From positions 124,001-188,000 of the forward strand of contig NZ_BDCC01000007.1 in NCBI RefSeq assembly GCF_001613305.1: a DNA stretch of 64,000 nt, written 5' to 3'. Of the stretch, positions 19,178-27,926 are shown in pieces (positions within the stretch are counted from its first letter, which is position 1; every line of letters begins with the position of its first letter). The notes beneath the pieces were generated by a model. It was not told the DNA's origin. It saw only the letters and a list, made by a program, of their open reading frames with translations, and did not search any database. Both the position numbers and the translations under genes were made by a program. Origin of the DNA: Nocardia vaccinii NBRC 15922. GTDB taxonomy: Bacteria; Actinomycetota; Actinomycetes; Mycobacteriales; Mycobacteriaceae.

Positions 19178-19624
19178 TCACGGGGTCCTTGATTGCCGAC
19201 TATGGTCTTTCGGCGGTGTGTAGTCGGCCTTTTTGGCAATGGCGTCCTCCGCCCAGTCGGCCCAGTCGGCCCAGTCATCGCGGTCAGCCCACCAGGCGGC
19301 GCGGGCGTTGTCCCAGACCGATGGCGTGCAGGTGAATCCACGCTTGATTCGACCTTGGGGAGCTGCGGGTGGCAAGCGGCGGCCGGTGGGCAGGCGATCG
19401 GGTGCCGGGGGGAAGTCTTCGCCTTTACGCAGGCGGTGGCGCTTGCGGGTGGCAGCCGTCTTGTCGGCCAAGGCGGTTTCGAGCCAGTCGGACCACGCGG
19501 GATAGAGGTCGCGATCGGCAATCCATTTCCTCTTGGCTGCCTCCCAAACTGGGTCGCTGATGGAGAAACCGCGTCGTTGGCGTCGCCACCCCGCCGAGGG
19601 GTCGATTCGAGGCTGTTCGCCCAC
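19178..19624 (-). CDS. protein with two internal Trp-rich 37-residue repeats
   Basis: A 148-residue protein starting at GTG 19624, chosen because GGAGGAAGGGA lies 5 nt upstream and codons become clearly coding from there. Residues 18-54 and 95-131 are copies of one unit: RGF, then VW, then A(K/A)xxWxADRD and a WxDWxExA helix. The linker is basic and Pro-rich. Repeated helical DNA-reading units of this kind would suit a partition or operator-binding protein of the element, and the gene sits at the head of the module whose leaders carry the 9-bp repeats. That link is a guess. No known domain was recognised. Confidence 0.65.
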   Translation of the reverse strand: MGEQPRIDPSAGWRRQRRGFSISDPVWEAAKRKWIADRDLYPAWSDWLETALADKTAATRKRHRLRKGEDFPPAPDRLPTGRRLPPAAPQGRIKRGFTCTPSVWDNARAAWWADRDDWADWADWAEDAIAKKADYTPPKDHSRQSRTP

Positions 19625-20024
19625 CCGTTCCCTTCCTCCAGTGCTTCCAATGGGTGAAGGCAATGGTACCCAGGGGCATCCGCCTCGACGGCACTCTACG
19701 TCGGCAGCGATGACCGAGCCGTTGCGCCAGCGGATTGCGGCCGTGTCTTCCTCGGCCCCGGATTCGGGATCCCCGCCAGCACGGCGCTTGGGCATATCCA
19801 ACGCACTTTCGCCGCCGGGCGGACGATGTCGAGACTCGGCCCCAGGCGGCCACTTTGCGACCGTCGATGTCGCCGCTGGTGAAGAGTGCGTCGAAGCGGC
19901 GGTTGATGATCGGCCGGCGGGCCTGGTTGTCGATGATGCTGTGCCAGTACGGCTTCCGGTACACCGCGCCGTTCCAGCGCAGAAGATCGCCCCTGCCCCG
20001 GATGATCGGCAGCACGGAGATCAT
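19425..20024 (-). CDS. coupled reading frame with doubtful 3' half (possible decayed gene)
   Basis: The start ATG overlaps the stop of the upstream acyltransferase-SGNH gene (ATGA), and the first 65-70 codons are clearly coding (DLLRWNGAVYRKPYWHS near the start). After about 19840 the coding signal leaves this frame: another frame looks better to about 19740, then a third to about 19680. The distal 200 bp overlap the strong gene 19178-19624. Either the gene carries frameshifts and is decaying, or its true end is near 19700 in a shifted frame. The family is unknown. It would be the last gene of the heptose operon. Confidence 0.35.
   Translation of the reverse strand: MISVLPIIRGRGDLLRWNGAVYRKPYWHSIIDNQARRPIINRRFDALFTSGDIDGRKVAAWGRVSTSSARRRKCVGYAQAPCWRGSRIRGRGRHGRNPLAQRLGHRCRRRVPSRRMPLGTIAFTHWKHWRKGTGGRTASNRPLGGVATPTTRFLHQRPSLGGSQEEMDCRSRPLSRVVRLARNRLGRQDGCHPQAPPPA
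19632..19649 (-). repeat. 9-bp direct repeat, site 5 (weak)
   Basis: On the minus strand TGGAAGCAC TGGAGGAAG, with the same 9-bp period but diverged; the second unit doubles as the ribosome site of the 148-residue protein. Included because the position relative to a module gene is the same as for the stronger copies. Confidence 0.3.
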
Positions 20025-21388
20025 ACCCGGTACAGCTGAGCGGCGAGGTCGCGTGGGAGCCGGTCGGCGGTGAGCAGTCCGTCGACGATCTGGTGCTCGC
20101 TGATGTAGCGGTCGATGAGCGCCCGCAATACTTCGTCGCCATACTCGGACAAGTGGACGCCGTCACTCCACATGCTGATTGCTCCGGCCGGCGGTTCCGC
20201 CGGTGCAGTTGGGGACCAGCCGAGGCACGTGGCACCGAACATGACCTCGTCCCACACGTCGACGAAGTGCGCTCCGTGATCGTCGACGGCCCTGCGCGCA
20301 CGTTGGTTGTAGGCAGCGATGTCGGCGTTCGCGGGCGGGACGGTGATACTCGGTTCCCAGCCGATGGGCGGCTCCCCGACGACCAGGACCCGGCGGGCCC
20401 GGCCGGTCAGGATCTCCAGTGCCGCACGGAGATTGGCGTCGTACTCCTCGATTGCTACTGCCTCCGACAGGCGCTGCTGGTAGCCGCGCCAGACGTCGTT
20501 GATTCCGGCCCCGAGTACGGCGAGATCCCATCGCTGCTGGGGGTCCTGGGCGGCGGTGCGGATAATGGCGAGGATGTCGCGGCTGGTCGCGCCGCCCTCA
20601 CCGTGGTTGTCGGAGGTGAAGGTGATCCACGGGTAACGGGCTCGCCAGGTGGTGAGCAGTCCGTGGACGTAGCCGCGGTTGCGCCATTCGGTGATTTCGA
20701 TGGTGTCGCCGATGGCGGGGAGGTCGGCTTGGGCGCTCAGGCGGGGGTTGTGGGCTTCGTAGTGCTCCATCAGGCTGGTGCCGAACCACGCGATCCGCAA
20801 CTGTGGCCGGGACTCGGTGGCGTCGAGCGGGCCGGGGTGGCGGGTGGTGACACGCGCCGGTGTCCCGATGGCGGTCGTGTTTGGCGGCACCGATGCGGTG
20901 ACGACGGCGTTCGCGCCGATCAGCACATTCTGGCCGACGGTGACGCCGGCGATGATCGAGACCTTGTTCGAGATGATGGCACCAGCCTCGATGATAATGG
21001 GGGCGGCGTCGAATCCGCTGGCCCACGGGGTGATCGGTTCACCGGCAGTGGTGGTGTCGTGAGTGCGGGCGCGGTGGTTGTGGTCGTGGATGTCGACCAT
21101 GTTGGAGATGCCGACACCGCGGCCGATGCGAATGTGGGTCATGGCGGAGATGACGACGTTCTCTCCGATTGCGACGTCGTCGCCTATGACGATGTGCCCA
21201 CCGGCGTTGGCTTGCAGGGTGGTGCCGCGGCGGATGCTGACCCGATCGCCGAGGGTGATCGTGGCGTCGGTGTCCATGAGAAAGTCGACGTCGTTGGCGA
21301 TGACGCAGTCAGTGCCGATGCGTACCGCGTCGCCGTGGCGGTCGCGGATCCGGTCGATGGGGGTAATCGTGTCGGTCACGCTGATCAT
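20021..21388 (-). CDS. hexapeptide-repeat acyltransferase fused to an SGNH hydrolase
   Basis: A 455-residue fusion. Residues about 15-185 are left-handed beta-helix hexapeptide repeats of an O-acetyltransferase (runs such as IVIGDDVAIGENVVI, with a HDHNH loop). Residues about 195-440 form an SGNH/GDSL domain: block I GTSL in IAWFGTSLME, block II Gly in GEGGATSRD, block III GAGIND, block V SDGVH with the catalytic Asp/His. Such a pairing could acylate and deacylate, or transfer an acyl group, on a sugar. It has AGGAG before ATG 21388 and lies 29 bp downstream of the carbamoyltransferase. Its job is probably late tailoring of the heptose product. Confidence 0.85.
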   Translation of the reverse strand: MISVTDTITPIDRIRDRHGDAVRIGTDCVIANDVDFLMDTDATITLGDRVSIRRGTTLQANAGGHIVIGDDVAIGENVVISAMTHIRIGRGVGISNMVDIHDHNHRARTHDTTTAGEPITPWASGFDAAPIIIEAGAIISNKVSIIAGVTVGQNVLIGANAVVTASVPPNTTAIGTPARVTTRHPGPLDATESRPQLRIAWFGTSLMEHYEAHNPRLSAQADLPAIGDTIEITEWRNRGYVHGLLTTWRARYPWITFTSDNHGEGGATSRDILAIIRTAAQDPQQRWDLAVLGAGINDVWRGYQQRLSEAVAIEEYDANLRAALEILTGRARRVLVVGEPPIGWEPSITVPPANADIAAYNQRARRAVDDHGAHFVDVWDEVMFGATCLGWSPTAPAEPPAGAISMWSDGVHLSEYGDEVLRALIDRYISEHQIVDGLLTADRLPRDLAAQLYRV

Positions 21389-21417
21389 GCTCCTGTTCTG
21401 GTGATGGGGTGTGGTGG

Positions 21418-23106
21418 CTATCGGAGGGTGCTCGACTGCGGTGTGTCGATCAGGTAGTCGCCGATCACGATGGCGTCCAGGCCGAGGCGGGCACCGCTGC
21501 GCAGCGCATCCGCCGGTGAACCGACGATTGGTTCGCCGGGTCCGTTGAAGCTGGTGTTCAGCACGCAGTCGATATCGGTCTCGACGGCGAAGCCGTGGAG
21601 CAGGCGCGCGTAGGCCGGTTGCAGGTCCGGATCGACGCGTTGCGGGCGTAGCGTGCCGTCGACGTGGACGACAGCCGGAATCTGTTGTCGTGCTTGAGGT
21701 GTGGCATTGTGAGCGACGACCATGAATTCTGCCGGACCGTCCGGTGTGGACGTCCAGGACCCCAAGTCAAGCATGCTCGGTGCGAGTGGTCGCCACAGTT
21801 CGCGGTGTTTGATGTCGCGGTTGACGCGGTCGCGCAGGGCGGTACTGCGTGGGTCGGCGAGGATACTTCGGGCACCGAGCGCGCGGGGCCCGGCTTCGGC
21901 GCGGCCCTGGTGCCAGCCGATGACCTTGCCGTCAGCCAGCAAACGTGCCGCCGCGAGCGCGATATCGCCGGGAGTGGTGTAGTCCGCACCGGCGGCATGC
22001 AGTGCAGTCTCGATTGCATGGTTGTCGTAGGCCGGGCCGAGCAGTGCTTGGGTTTGGCGTGGGCCGGGCACGGTGTGTTCGCCGCGGCGGTGCGCGACCT
22101 CGAGGGCGGCGCCGAGTGCGCATCCGGCGTCGCTGGCGGCGGGCTGTACGAATAGGGTCTCGATATCGGGTGTGCGGGCGAGGATTCCGTTGGTGGTGCA
22201 GTTGAGCGCGACCCCGCCAGCCAGACACAACGCACTTGCACCGGTTTCCTCGAGCGCTGTCGCGACGACGCTGATCAAGCAGCGTTGCAATAACAGCTGC
22301 GCCGAGGCCGCGAGAGCAGCGGCGAGGCTGCGAGGCGCGTCGGCGCCCTTCGGCTGGGCGGGGATTCCGGCGTCGGTGAACGCCTTGCCATAGGCGCGGC
22401 GTAGGTCGTGGTAGTAGGAGAAGTTGCGGTAGCGTGCAGTCTCATCGGCATCGGGGGCCAGGCCGTACCGGGTCAGGTCGAGGTGGTAGCCGAAGCTGGT
22501 GGGGTACAGAAAATCCAGGTCGATGACAGGACGGCCGTAGGCAGCCAGCCCCATCAGCTTTCCCGCGTTGGTCCAGTCGCCGAGTCCAGCGTGTTCGGTT
22601 GCGAATTGATAGAACCAGCCCAGGGATTGGGTGAAGGGGAACTCGCGCACAGTGCGCAGGCCTGCTCGGGTGCCGTGGTGGATGGTGGTGGACACCCCGT
22701 CTCCGGAGCCATCGACCACGACCACGGCTGCGTCGGTGAGACCTGCTGGATAGAAGGCACTGGCGGCGTGGGCGAGATGGTGGCCGACGACGGTCAGCCG
22801 GTGCGGGCGATCAGGCCCGGCGTCGGGTCCGATAAGTTCGGTGATCAGGTCCACGTCGTCGGTGTGGTCACAGTAGTTGGGCCAGTAGGGATTCCACGCG
22901 ACTGCGACCTCATCGACCTCGGCCCAACCGATTCCGGCGTGGTGAAGGCACCACGCGGCCGAGCCCGCGGCCGAGCGGGAGTCGCGGTGGTGCTTGATCC
23001 GGGAGAACCGTTCTTCCTCTGCAAAGGCGATAACCTGGCCGTCGGCGACAAGACAGGCCGAGGCGTCATGGTGGTAGGCACCGCCGAGCCCGAGCACATA
23101 TCCCAT
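21418..23106 (-). CDS. carbamoyltransferase (NodU/TobZ family)
   Basis: A 562-residue enzyme of the O-carbamoyltransferase family, which moves carbamoyl from carbamoyl phosphate via carbamoyl-adenylate to a hydroxyl group. The N-terminal Kae1-like domain has HHLAHAASAFY (metal-binding His pair), VVVVDGSGDG and LAGGVALNC. The C-terminal domain has GWHQGRAEAGPRALGARS. Length and motif order match TobZ/NodU. The ribosome site GGGAGGAGTGATC lies before ATG 23106. It follows the glycosyltransferase by 3 bp, so a carbamoylated sugar is the likely product, as in bleomycin and other carbamoylated antibiotics. Confidence 0.92.
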   Translation of the reverse strand: MGYVLGLGGAYHHDASACLVADGQVIAFAEEERFSRIKHHRDSRSAAGSAAWCLHHAGIGWAEVDEVAVAWNPYWPNYCDHTDDVDLITELIGPDAGPDRPHRLTVVGHHLAHAASAFYPAGLTDAAVVVVDGSGDGVSTTIHHGTRAGLRTVREFPFTQSLGWFYQFATEHAGLGDWTNAGKLMGLAAYGRPVIDLDFLYPTSFGYHLDLTRYGLAPDADETARYRNFSYYHDLRRAYGKAFTDAGIPAQPKGADAPRSLAAALAASAQLLLQRCLISVVATALEETGASALCLAGGVALNCTTNGILARTPDIETLFVQPAASDAGCALGAALEVAHRRGEHTVPGPRQTQALLGPAYDNHAIETALHAAGADYTTPGDIALAAARLLADGKVIGWHQGRAEAGPRALGARSILADPRSTALRDRVNRDIKHRELWRPLAPSMLDLGSWTSTPDGPAEFMVVAHNATPQARQQIPAVVHVDGTLRPQRVDPDLQPAYARLLHGFAVETDIDCVLNTSFNGPGEPIVGSPADALRSGARLGLDAIVIGDYLIDTPQSSTLR

Positions 23107-23109
23107 TGA

Positions 23110-24264
23110 TCACTCCTCCCGCGCTGCTTGGGCCGGGGATAGCGAGTTGCGCACGGCAGTGTGCACCTCGTCGACGGTGATGGTGTCCATGCAGCCGCCG
23201 ACCCCGCCGCAGGTGACCTGGTGCGCGCATGGCGAGCATTCCAGGTTCGATCGCAGCGCGGTCACGGTGTCGGCATGACGGGGGATGACCTCGGCGCCGT
23301 TGCTCGGCCCGAACAGAACCACCACGGGTAGGTCGTGGGCGAGGGCGAGGTGGAAACCCAAGGTATCGCCTGTGACCATGACGTCGCAGAAGTCGGGGAC
23401 CGCAGCGAACTCTTCAAGAGGTATCGCGTCGTGGCGGACCCGGCCTGCGCCCGTGTCCAGCTCGCGCAGCAGTTGGTGACATACGCGGGCATCGCCCGCT
23501 CCGCCGGTGATGACCAGCCGATTCCCGTCGTCTAGCAACCGGCGGCCCAGGTCGCTCCAGCGCTGCGCCGGCCATAGCTTGGTGGCCTTCGAGCCGCCGA
23601 CGTTCAGACACACCCAGCCGCCACCCGTGCCAAGCCGGGCAGCGACACGGGCGCGCGCCGCGTCGGGGACCGCCAGTTGGTACGGCTCACCGGTGTAGGT
23701 GTACCCGGCGACCTCGAAATACAGCTCGGTCCAGGTCTTTTCGTTGCCGTGAGTACGAAAGTCGTTCCAGGTGTTCATCGCGAAGAAGTGCCGTGCGGCC
23801 TCCCCGATCGGGTACAGCGTGTTGTGGTCGCCACCGTAGGCGAGCCCGGCGCGGTGCTCGGCGCTGATCCGCGGCACCAGCCCCGCGGCGGCCGGCTGGC
23901 GTTCGAAGGAGTAGATGGCGTCGTAGTGCTCGGCGAGCAGGGTTTGGGCCGCGTCGTCGTCCCAGATCAAGACTCTGTCGATGTGCGGGATCATTGACAC
24001 GATGGCTGCGGATTCGGAGCCGACGAGCCAGGTTATGTGTGCGCCGGGGTGTTCAGCTTTGATCCGGGCCGGGAGCGGTGAGGCGATGAGCATGTCCCCC
24101 ATGCGCTTGAGCATCACGATCAGGATCCGGTGAGTGACCGGTTCGTAGAGGGTGCAGCCGGCGCACGCACGCCAGTGTCGGCAGGGCAGACCGCCGACGA
24201 AATGGCGGCAATCCGGATGCCAGCTGAATCCGTTCGTGGTCAGCGTCAGGTCGGTGGTGGTCAC
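23110..24264 (-). CDS. glycosyltransferase family 9 (heptosyltransferase-like)
   Basis: A 384-residue GT-B enzyme of the ADP-heptose:LPS heptosyltransferase family (RfaF-like). Residues 15-40 carry a Cys-rich segment (C19, C28, then CAGC) not usual for the enterobacterial enzymes. The N-lobe starts at ILIVMLKRMGDMLIASPL. The C-lobe has LNVGGSKATKLWP, VTGGAGD, TGDTLGFHLA and LFGPSN, followed by a second Cys cluster (CSPC, CMDTI). GTG 24264 is chosen as start: it overlaps the preceding stop (GTGA), has GAGG nearby, and the longer frame upstream is not coding-like. It presumably transfers the ADP-heptose made by the neighbouring enzymes to a small-molecule acceptor. Confidence 0.88.
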   Translation of the reverse strand: MTTTDLTLTTNGFSWHPDCRHFVGGLPCRHWRACAGCTLYEPVTHRILIVMLKRMGDMLIASPLPARIKAEHPGAHITWLVGSESAAIVSMIPHIDRVLIWDDDAAQTLLAEHYDAIYSFERQPAAAGLVPRISAEHRAGLAYGGDHNTLYPIGEAARHFFAMNTWNDFRTHGNEKTWTELYFEVAGYTYTGEPYQLAVPDAARARVAARLGTGGGWVCLNVGGSKATKLWPAQRWSDLGRRLLDDGNRLVITGGAGDARVCHQLLRELDTGAGRVRHDAIPLEEFAAVPDFCDVMVTGDTLGFHLALAHDLPVVVLFGPSNGAEVIPRHADTVTALRSNLECSPCAHQVTCGGVGGCMDTITVDEVHTAVRNSLSPAQAAREE

Positions 24265-25535
24265 GGTGTCCTCGGTTTCTCCCGCCCGGCTCGGCGCAGC
24301 TGGGTCGCCAGTTCTTCGGCGGCCTGGTGGTTGTGATCGGTCAGGTAGCGGGCTCGCAGGTCGGCGACCTGGGGAGCGATCGTGTGCGGGGATTCGCGAT
24401 GGATGAGCAGGCGGGCCATGAGAGTGGCTAGTTCGTCGACGCCTTCGGTGGTCAAGCCGAGGAAGGTCACCTCTTGTACGCCCAGGCGGAGTCCGGGCTC
24501 GGGCAAGTACGGGATATCGATGGCGTTGACGACGATCCCGGCGTCGTACAGCAGCCGGGACGCGGCCGCGGCCTGGCAGATCGGCGTGATATCGACCCAC
24601 ACCTGATGCGATCGGGTACCGCCGCGCTCGGCGGCGCACACGGTGAACCCCTGGTCCGTGAGTGTGGCGGCCAGGCGGCGGGCGTTGCCCACCACCGAGG
24701 CCGCGTAGGTCGCGGCATGGTCGGTCATCCACGCCGTCGAGATGGCCAGCGCGGCGATGTCAGCGGGATGATGATGCGAGACCCAACCGGCCGCATGCAA
24801 GTCTATCTGCCGTGCGAGGTCTGGGTTGTTGGTAGCCACCACGCCCTTACCAGTCGGCCCCGGCCAGGTCTTGTGGACGCTGCCACCCAGGCTGTCAGCG
24901 CCCTCTGCGAGAGGGTTTTGGAATTGACATCCAGCGATCAACCCGAGGGTGTGGGAGCCGTCGTAATGGATCACCGCCCTCTCGCCGACCGCATCGCGTA
25001 TTGCCACCAAATCGTGTGGGAACAACGCCATGAACGAATCCAGATAGATCAGCACAGGCCCGTCGACGCTGCGGGCCCGGCGTGCCAGCATCTGCACATC
25101 CACGCACCAAGTGGCGGGGTCGACGGGCAGCGGCTGCCAGTACAGCCCGAACCGGCGCGCGACGAATTGGGTTGAGCCGTGGCCGCCGTCGGGTTCGGAC
25201 AGGCTGAACACTGTCTGTGCCGATCCGGATAACGCCGAGAGCGCCACGGTCATCGCCGATAGCCCGGAGACCGGTTTGAGGTTGACGAACTCCGCTCGCA
25301 GTAGCACACCCATTGAGGTGGCTGCCGCCGCTTCCAACTCGGCGAGTTCGCCGCGGCCCGGCCACGCCCAGGCGGTGTCCTCTGCGCTGCCGAAGCAGTA
25401 CCGGGTGAGCGCGTCCGTCAGATACGGCACCCTTGCGGCCGCGGGCATCTGATTCTCGCTAGCGATCAGATGCAGCCGTGGCGCGGTCGCGAGTTCGAAA
25501 CGGGCCAGCCGACAAAACATTTCGTCGATGTTCAC
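24261..25535 (-). CDS. serine hydroxymethyltransferase-like PLP enzyme
   Basis: A 424-residue fold-type I PLP enzyme of the SHMT/GlyA group. Visible features are LIASENQMP (substrate/PLP loop), LKPVSGLSAM, HYDGSHTLGL with the PLP-stabilising Asp/His, and GGSVHKTWPGPTGK with the Schiff-base Lys. It is divergent: the usual N-terminal glycine-rich signature is shorter and the C-terminus has extra helices. Likely chemistry is aldol/retro-aldol on glycine, serine or threonine, or on a sugar-amino-acid intermediate. Both ends overlap neighbours by 4 bp. A divergent copy in a biosynthetic operon argues against the housekeeping glyA role. Confidence 0.85.
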   Translation of the reverse strand: MNIDEMFCRLARFELATAPRLHLIASENQMPAAARVPYLTDALTRYCFGSAEDTAWAWPGRGELAELEAAAATSMGVLLRAEFVNLKPVSGLSAMTVALSALSGSAQTVFSLSEPDGGHGSTQFVARRFGLYWQPLPVDPATWCVDVQMLARRARSVDGPVLIYLDSFMALFPHDLVAIRDAVGERAVIHYDGSHTLGLIAGCQFQNPLAEGADSLGGSVHKTWPGPTGKGVVATNNPDLARQIDLHAAGWVSHHHPADIAALAISTAWMTDHAATYAASVVGNARRLAATLTDQGFTVCAAERGGTRSHQVWVDITPICQAAAASRLLYDAGIVVNAIDIPYLPEPGLRLGVQEVTFLGLTTEGVDELATLMARLLIHRESPHTIAPQVADLRARYLTDHNHQAAEELATQLRRAGREKPRTP

Positions 25536-26806
25536 CGGTGCACCGCCCGGTGTACCCGAGCATGGACCGGACCGTCAGGGGTGCGCACCGGCTGAAACTT
25601 GGCCACCTGCGGACGACTGTCGGGGTTCAGGTCGATGCGATGCTCGGCGAGCACGACCGCGGCCAGCAACAAGGTGCTCGCCTCAGCGAAACTGCGGCCC
25701 GCACACGCATGCGCGCCCCGCCCGAACGCCAGCAGTTCCGGCTCGCCGCGCGACCCATCCGGTCCGCAAAAGCGCTGCGGGCGAAAAGCTTCCGGTTCCG
25801 TGAACAATTCGGGCAGCAGGTGAGTGGTGGGTGCGCTGTAAGCGACGTGCCATCCAGTTGGGATGGTGAAGCCGCCGATTCGTACGTCCGTGACCGCCTG
25901 CCGGGTAGCAACGGTATTGGGCGTGTGCACGCGCGTACACTCGGCCAGCACGCCGCGCAGCCCTGGTGCGCCACCACGTACGATCGCCCGCATCGGGTCC
26001 CCGATCACGTCGCGGGCTTCGGTGGCCAACGCGGCAGCGAGCCAGTCATCTAGCGCGCATTCGATCAGCAGCCAGGTGATCAGGCTCGCAGTAGTTTCTC
26101 GCGCCGCGATCAACAGCGCCAGCAGGTGATCGACTACATCTCCAGCTGGGGCGCGCCCCGAGCAGATCAGCCTGGACAGTACCGACGACCCTACGCTGGC
26201 GGTCACGCGCACCGTGTGTGCCCGCAACAACTGCCTCAGCTCCTCAGCAGCATCTACGGCCGCAGCGAAGACCTCGTCCGTATCCTCGCCAGTCGCGGGC
26301 AGCTCGGCGCCTGCAACGAACCGATCGAAAAGTTCTGGCACCCGCAGCCGGGTCGGATCGTCGGCGGCGAACCCGAGGATCGCCGTCAGGCACAGCTCCA
26401 TGGTGTAGTCGCGCGCAGCTTGATATAGCGGCACCGCTGGCAGCTGGCGCCACCGCGTTACGTGACTTTTCGCGATCCGGGCCATGGTGGGCAGATAGCC
26501 AGTTACCGCATCGTGCCGCAACCCGGTCGAGAGATAGGCGCGGGTGGCCTCGTGCTCGCGGCCACAAAGAGTGAACACCGCGCGACGGAACAGCGTATGG
26601 ATGGTTCCGCTGTTGTGGACCGCCAGACCGCCCTCGCGCTCCCGTGCGAACATCTCTCGCACTGCGGTCGGCCCGACGCAGTACACAGTCGGCGCATCGT
26701 CCGAGGTCTCAAGGGCGAACACGGCACCGAGTCGGTGATGTTGGGCGGCGAGGAACCCCGGCAGATTCAGTGGCGGCGGTCGACGCAGGATCGGTGGCGG
26801 GCTCAC
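25532..26806 (-). CDS. cytochrome P450
   Basis: A 424-residue soluble bacterial P450. The heme loop FGRGAHACAGR holds the Cys ligand; the I-helix has AARETT, so the acid-Thr pair for oxygen activation is kept though the Gly is changed to Arg; the K-helix ExxR is ECTR. Start GTG 26806 overlaps the radical SAM stop (GTGA), with GAGG about 7 nt upstream. Within this operon it should hydroxylate or oxidise the heptose-derived product or its aglycone. A ferredoxin partner is not encoded here. Confidence 0.92.
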   Translation of the reverse strand: MSPPPILRRPPPLNLPGFLAAQHHRLGAVFALETSDDAPTVYCVGPTAVREMFAREREGGLAVHNSGTIHTLFRRAVFTLCGREHEATRAYLSTGLRHDAVTGYLPTMARIAKSHVTRWRQLPAVPLYQAARDYTMELCLTAILGFAADDPTRLRVPELFDRFVAGAELPATGEDTDEVFAAAVDAAEELRQLLRAHTVRVTASVGSSVLSRLICSGRAPAGDVVDHLLALLIAARETTASLITWLLIECALDDWLAAALATEARDVIGDPMRAIVRGGAPGLRGVLAECTRVHTPNTVATRQAVTDVRIGGFTIPTGWHVAYSAPTTHLLPELFTEPEAFRPQRFCGPDGSRGEPELLAFGRGAHACAGRSFAEASTLLLAAVVLAEHRIDLNPDSRPQVAKFQPVRTPDGPVHARVHRAVHR

Positions 26807-27912
26807 GCGATCGCCTCGCAGGCATCCAACGTCGTAGCTGTGCGTTCGAGGATGCGTTCATGGTCGAGGGCTGCCGGCTCGATCGAGTGGCGGCACTCGC
26901 ACGAAGCCGGCAGATCGGAGAGGTCGCCGGTGACGCTGTAGGCGACCAGACCGTCCACGATCAGGTTCGCGCATAGCTCACATGAGTCCGGATACACCGA
27001 GTCGAAGTCTGTGCCCCGCATATTGATACACGCCACCCGCACCGCCGCCTTGGTGTGCGCGCCGCGCACGGCGTCGACGACGGTCCACAGGTTCGGCGCT
27101 CGGTAGTGGCCGCGCTGGTACAGCCACCACGCCACGGTGTTCGGCGCAAGCCTGGTCGGGCACAGCGTCACCCCGGACACGCCCAGGGACGCCACATACG
27201 CCGTCGAGCCGATAACGTCGGTCATCGCTTCGGCCTCGGTGAGGAACGGCGGCCCGATCATCAGATACACCTTGGGAATCACGTTGTGCGCCTGCATCAA
27301 CGTCACTGCGGCCTCGAACGACTCACGGGTGACGCGGGTGTTCACCAGGGTTTCGCGCACCAGCCGATCCGCCGACTGCAACCCGATCCCCACTTCAAGT
27401 TGCACGTCACCGAGCGCCTCGACGAACGGGACGAGTGTTCCGGTGGTGATGAACTGCGGCAGCGACTCGACGACCAGCCGGCGTACCCCGGTGGCCGCGA
27501 CCCGCCGAGCGATATCGATCTGCACGTCGGTCGGCACCTCGCGGCGGGCGAAAAAGCTGCCGTCGTTGTAGAGGGCGAGCATGTCGTAGTCCGGCTCGTC
27601 GTCGGTGCGTCGCAGCAGTTGGGCGACCTGCTCACGAAGGTTCCCGGCGTTCCCGCCGAGCAGCCCGAAGTTGTTGTAGTTGGTGAACGGGCACATCGTG
27701 CACGTGGGAACCGAACATCCGCCCGACATCAGGATCGCCTTCTTGCGACCGTAGGTGACACCGTCGGCGTCGCGGACGGTGTCGTAACCGACGAATCGCG
27801 GCTGGGGAAGGTGCTCGACCGTGGTCACTTCGCGCAGCGACCGCGACAGCATTGTGATTCGGTGGCGTAGCGCCTTCTCTCCATCGAGTACGTCGGTTGT
27901 GTTGGTAGACAT
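26803..27912 (-). CDS. radical SAM enzyme (RaSEA/Elp3-like group)
   Basis: A 369-residue radical SAM protein. The cluster-binding cysteines are C66, C71 and C74, spaced Cx4Cx2C instead of the usual Cx3Cx2C, in the context GGCSVPTCTMCPF. It resembles the TIGR01210/archaeosine-related (RaSEA-like) branch. The TIM-barrel carries GIGLQSADRLVRE. The C-terminus has extra cysteines (ELC, SCEC) that might bind an auxiliary cluster. ATG 27912 has a perfect GGAGG at 7 nt; the longer upstream frame is not coding. Substrate unknown; in the operon it probably performs a radical C-C or C-S step or a dehydrogenation. Confidence 0.85.
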   Translation of the reverse strand: MSTNTTDVLDGEKALRHRITMLSRSLREVTTVEHLPQPRFVGYDTVRDADGVTYGRKKAILMSGGCSVPTCTMCPFTNYNNFGLLGGNAGNLREQVAQLLRRTDDEPDYDMLALYNDGSFFARREVPTDVQIDIARRVAATGVRRLVVESLPQFITTGTLVPFVEALGDVQLEVGIGLQSADRLVRETLVNTRVTRESFEAAVTLMQAHNVIPKVYLMIGPPFLTEAEAMTDVIGSTAYVASLGVSGVTLCPTRLAPNTVAWWLYQRGHYRAPNLWTVVDAVRGAHTKAAVRVACINMRGTDFDSVYPDSCELCANLIVDGLVAYSVTGDLSDLPASCECRHSIEPAALDHERILERTATTLDACEAIA

Positions 27913-27926
27913 CGCGTTTCCTCCGA

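Noticed and set aside
19111..19650. Alternative 179-codon frame from TTG 19650 over the 148-residue protein
   Set aside because: Third positions are not coding-like and the internal repeat exists only in the chosen frame.
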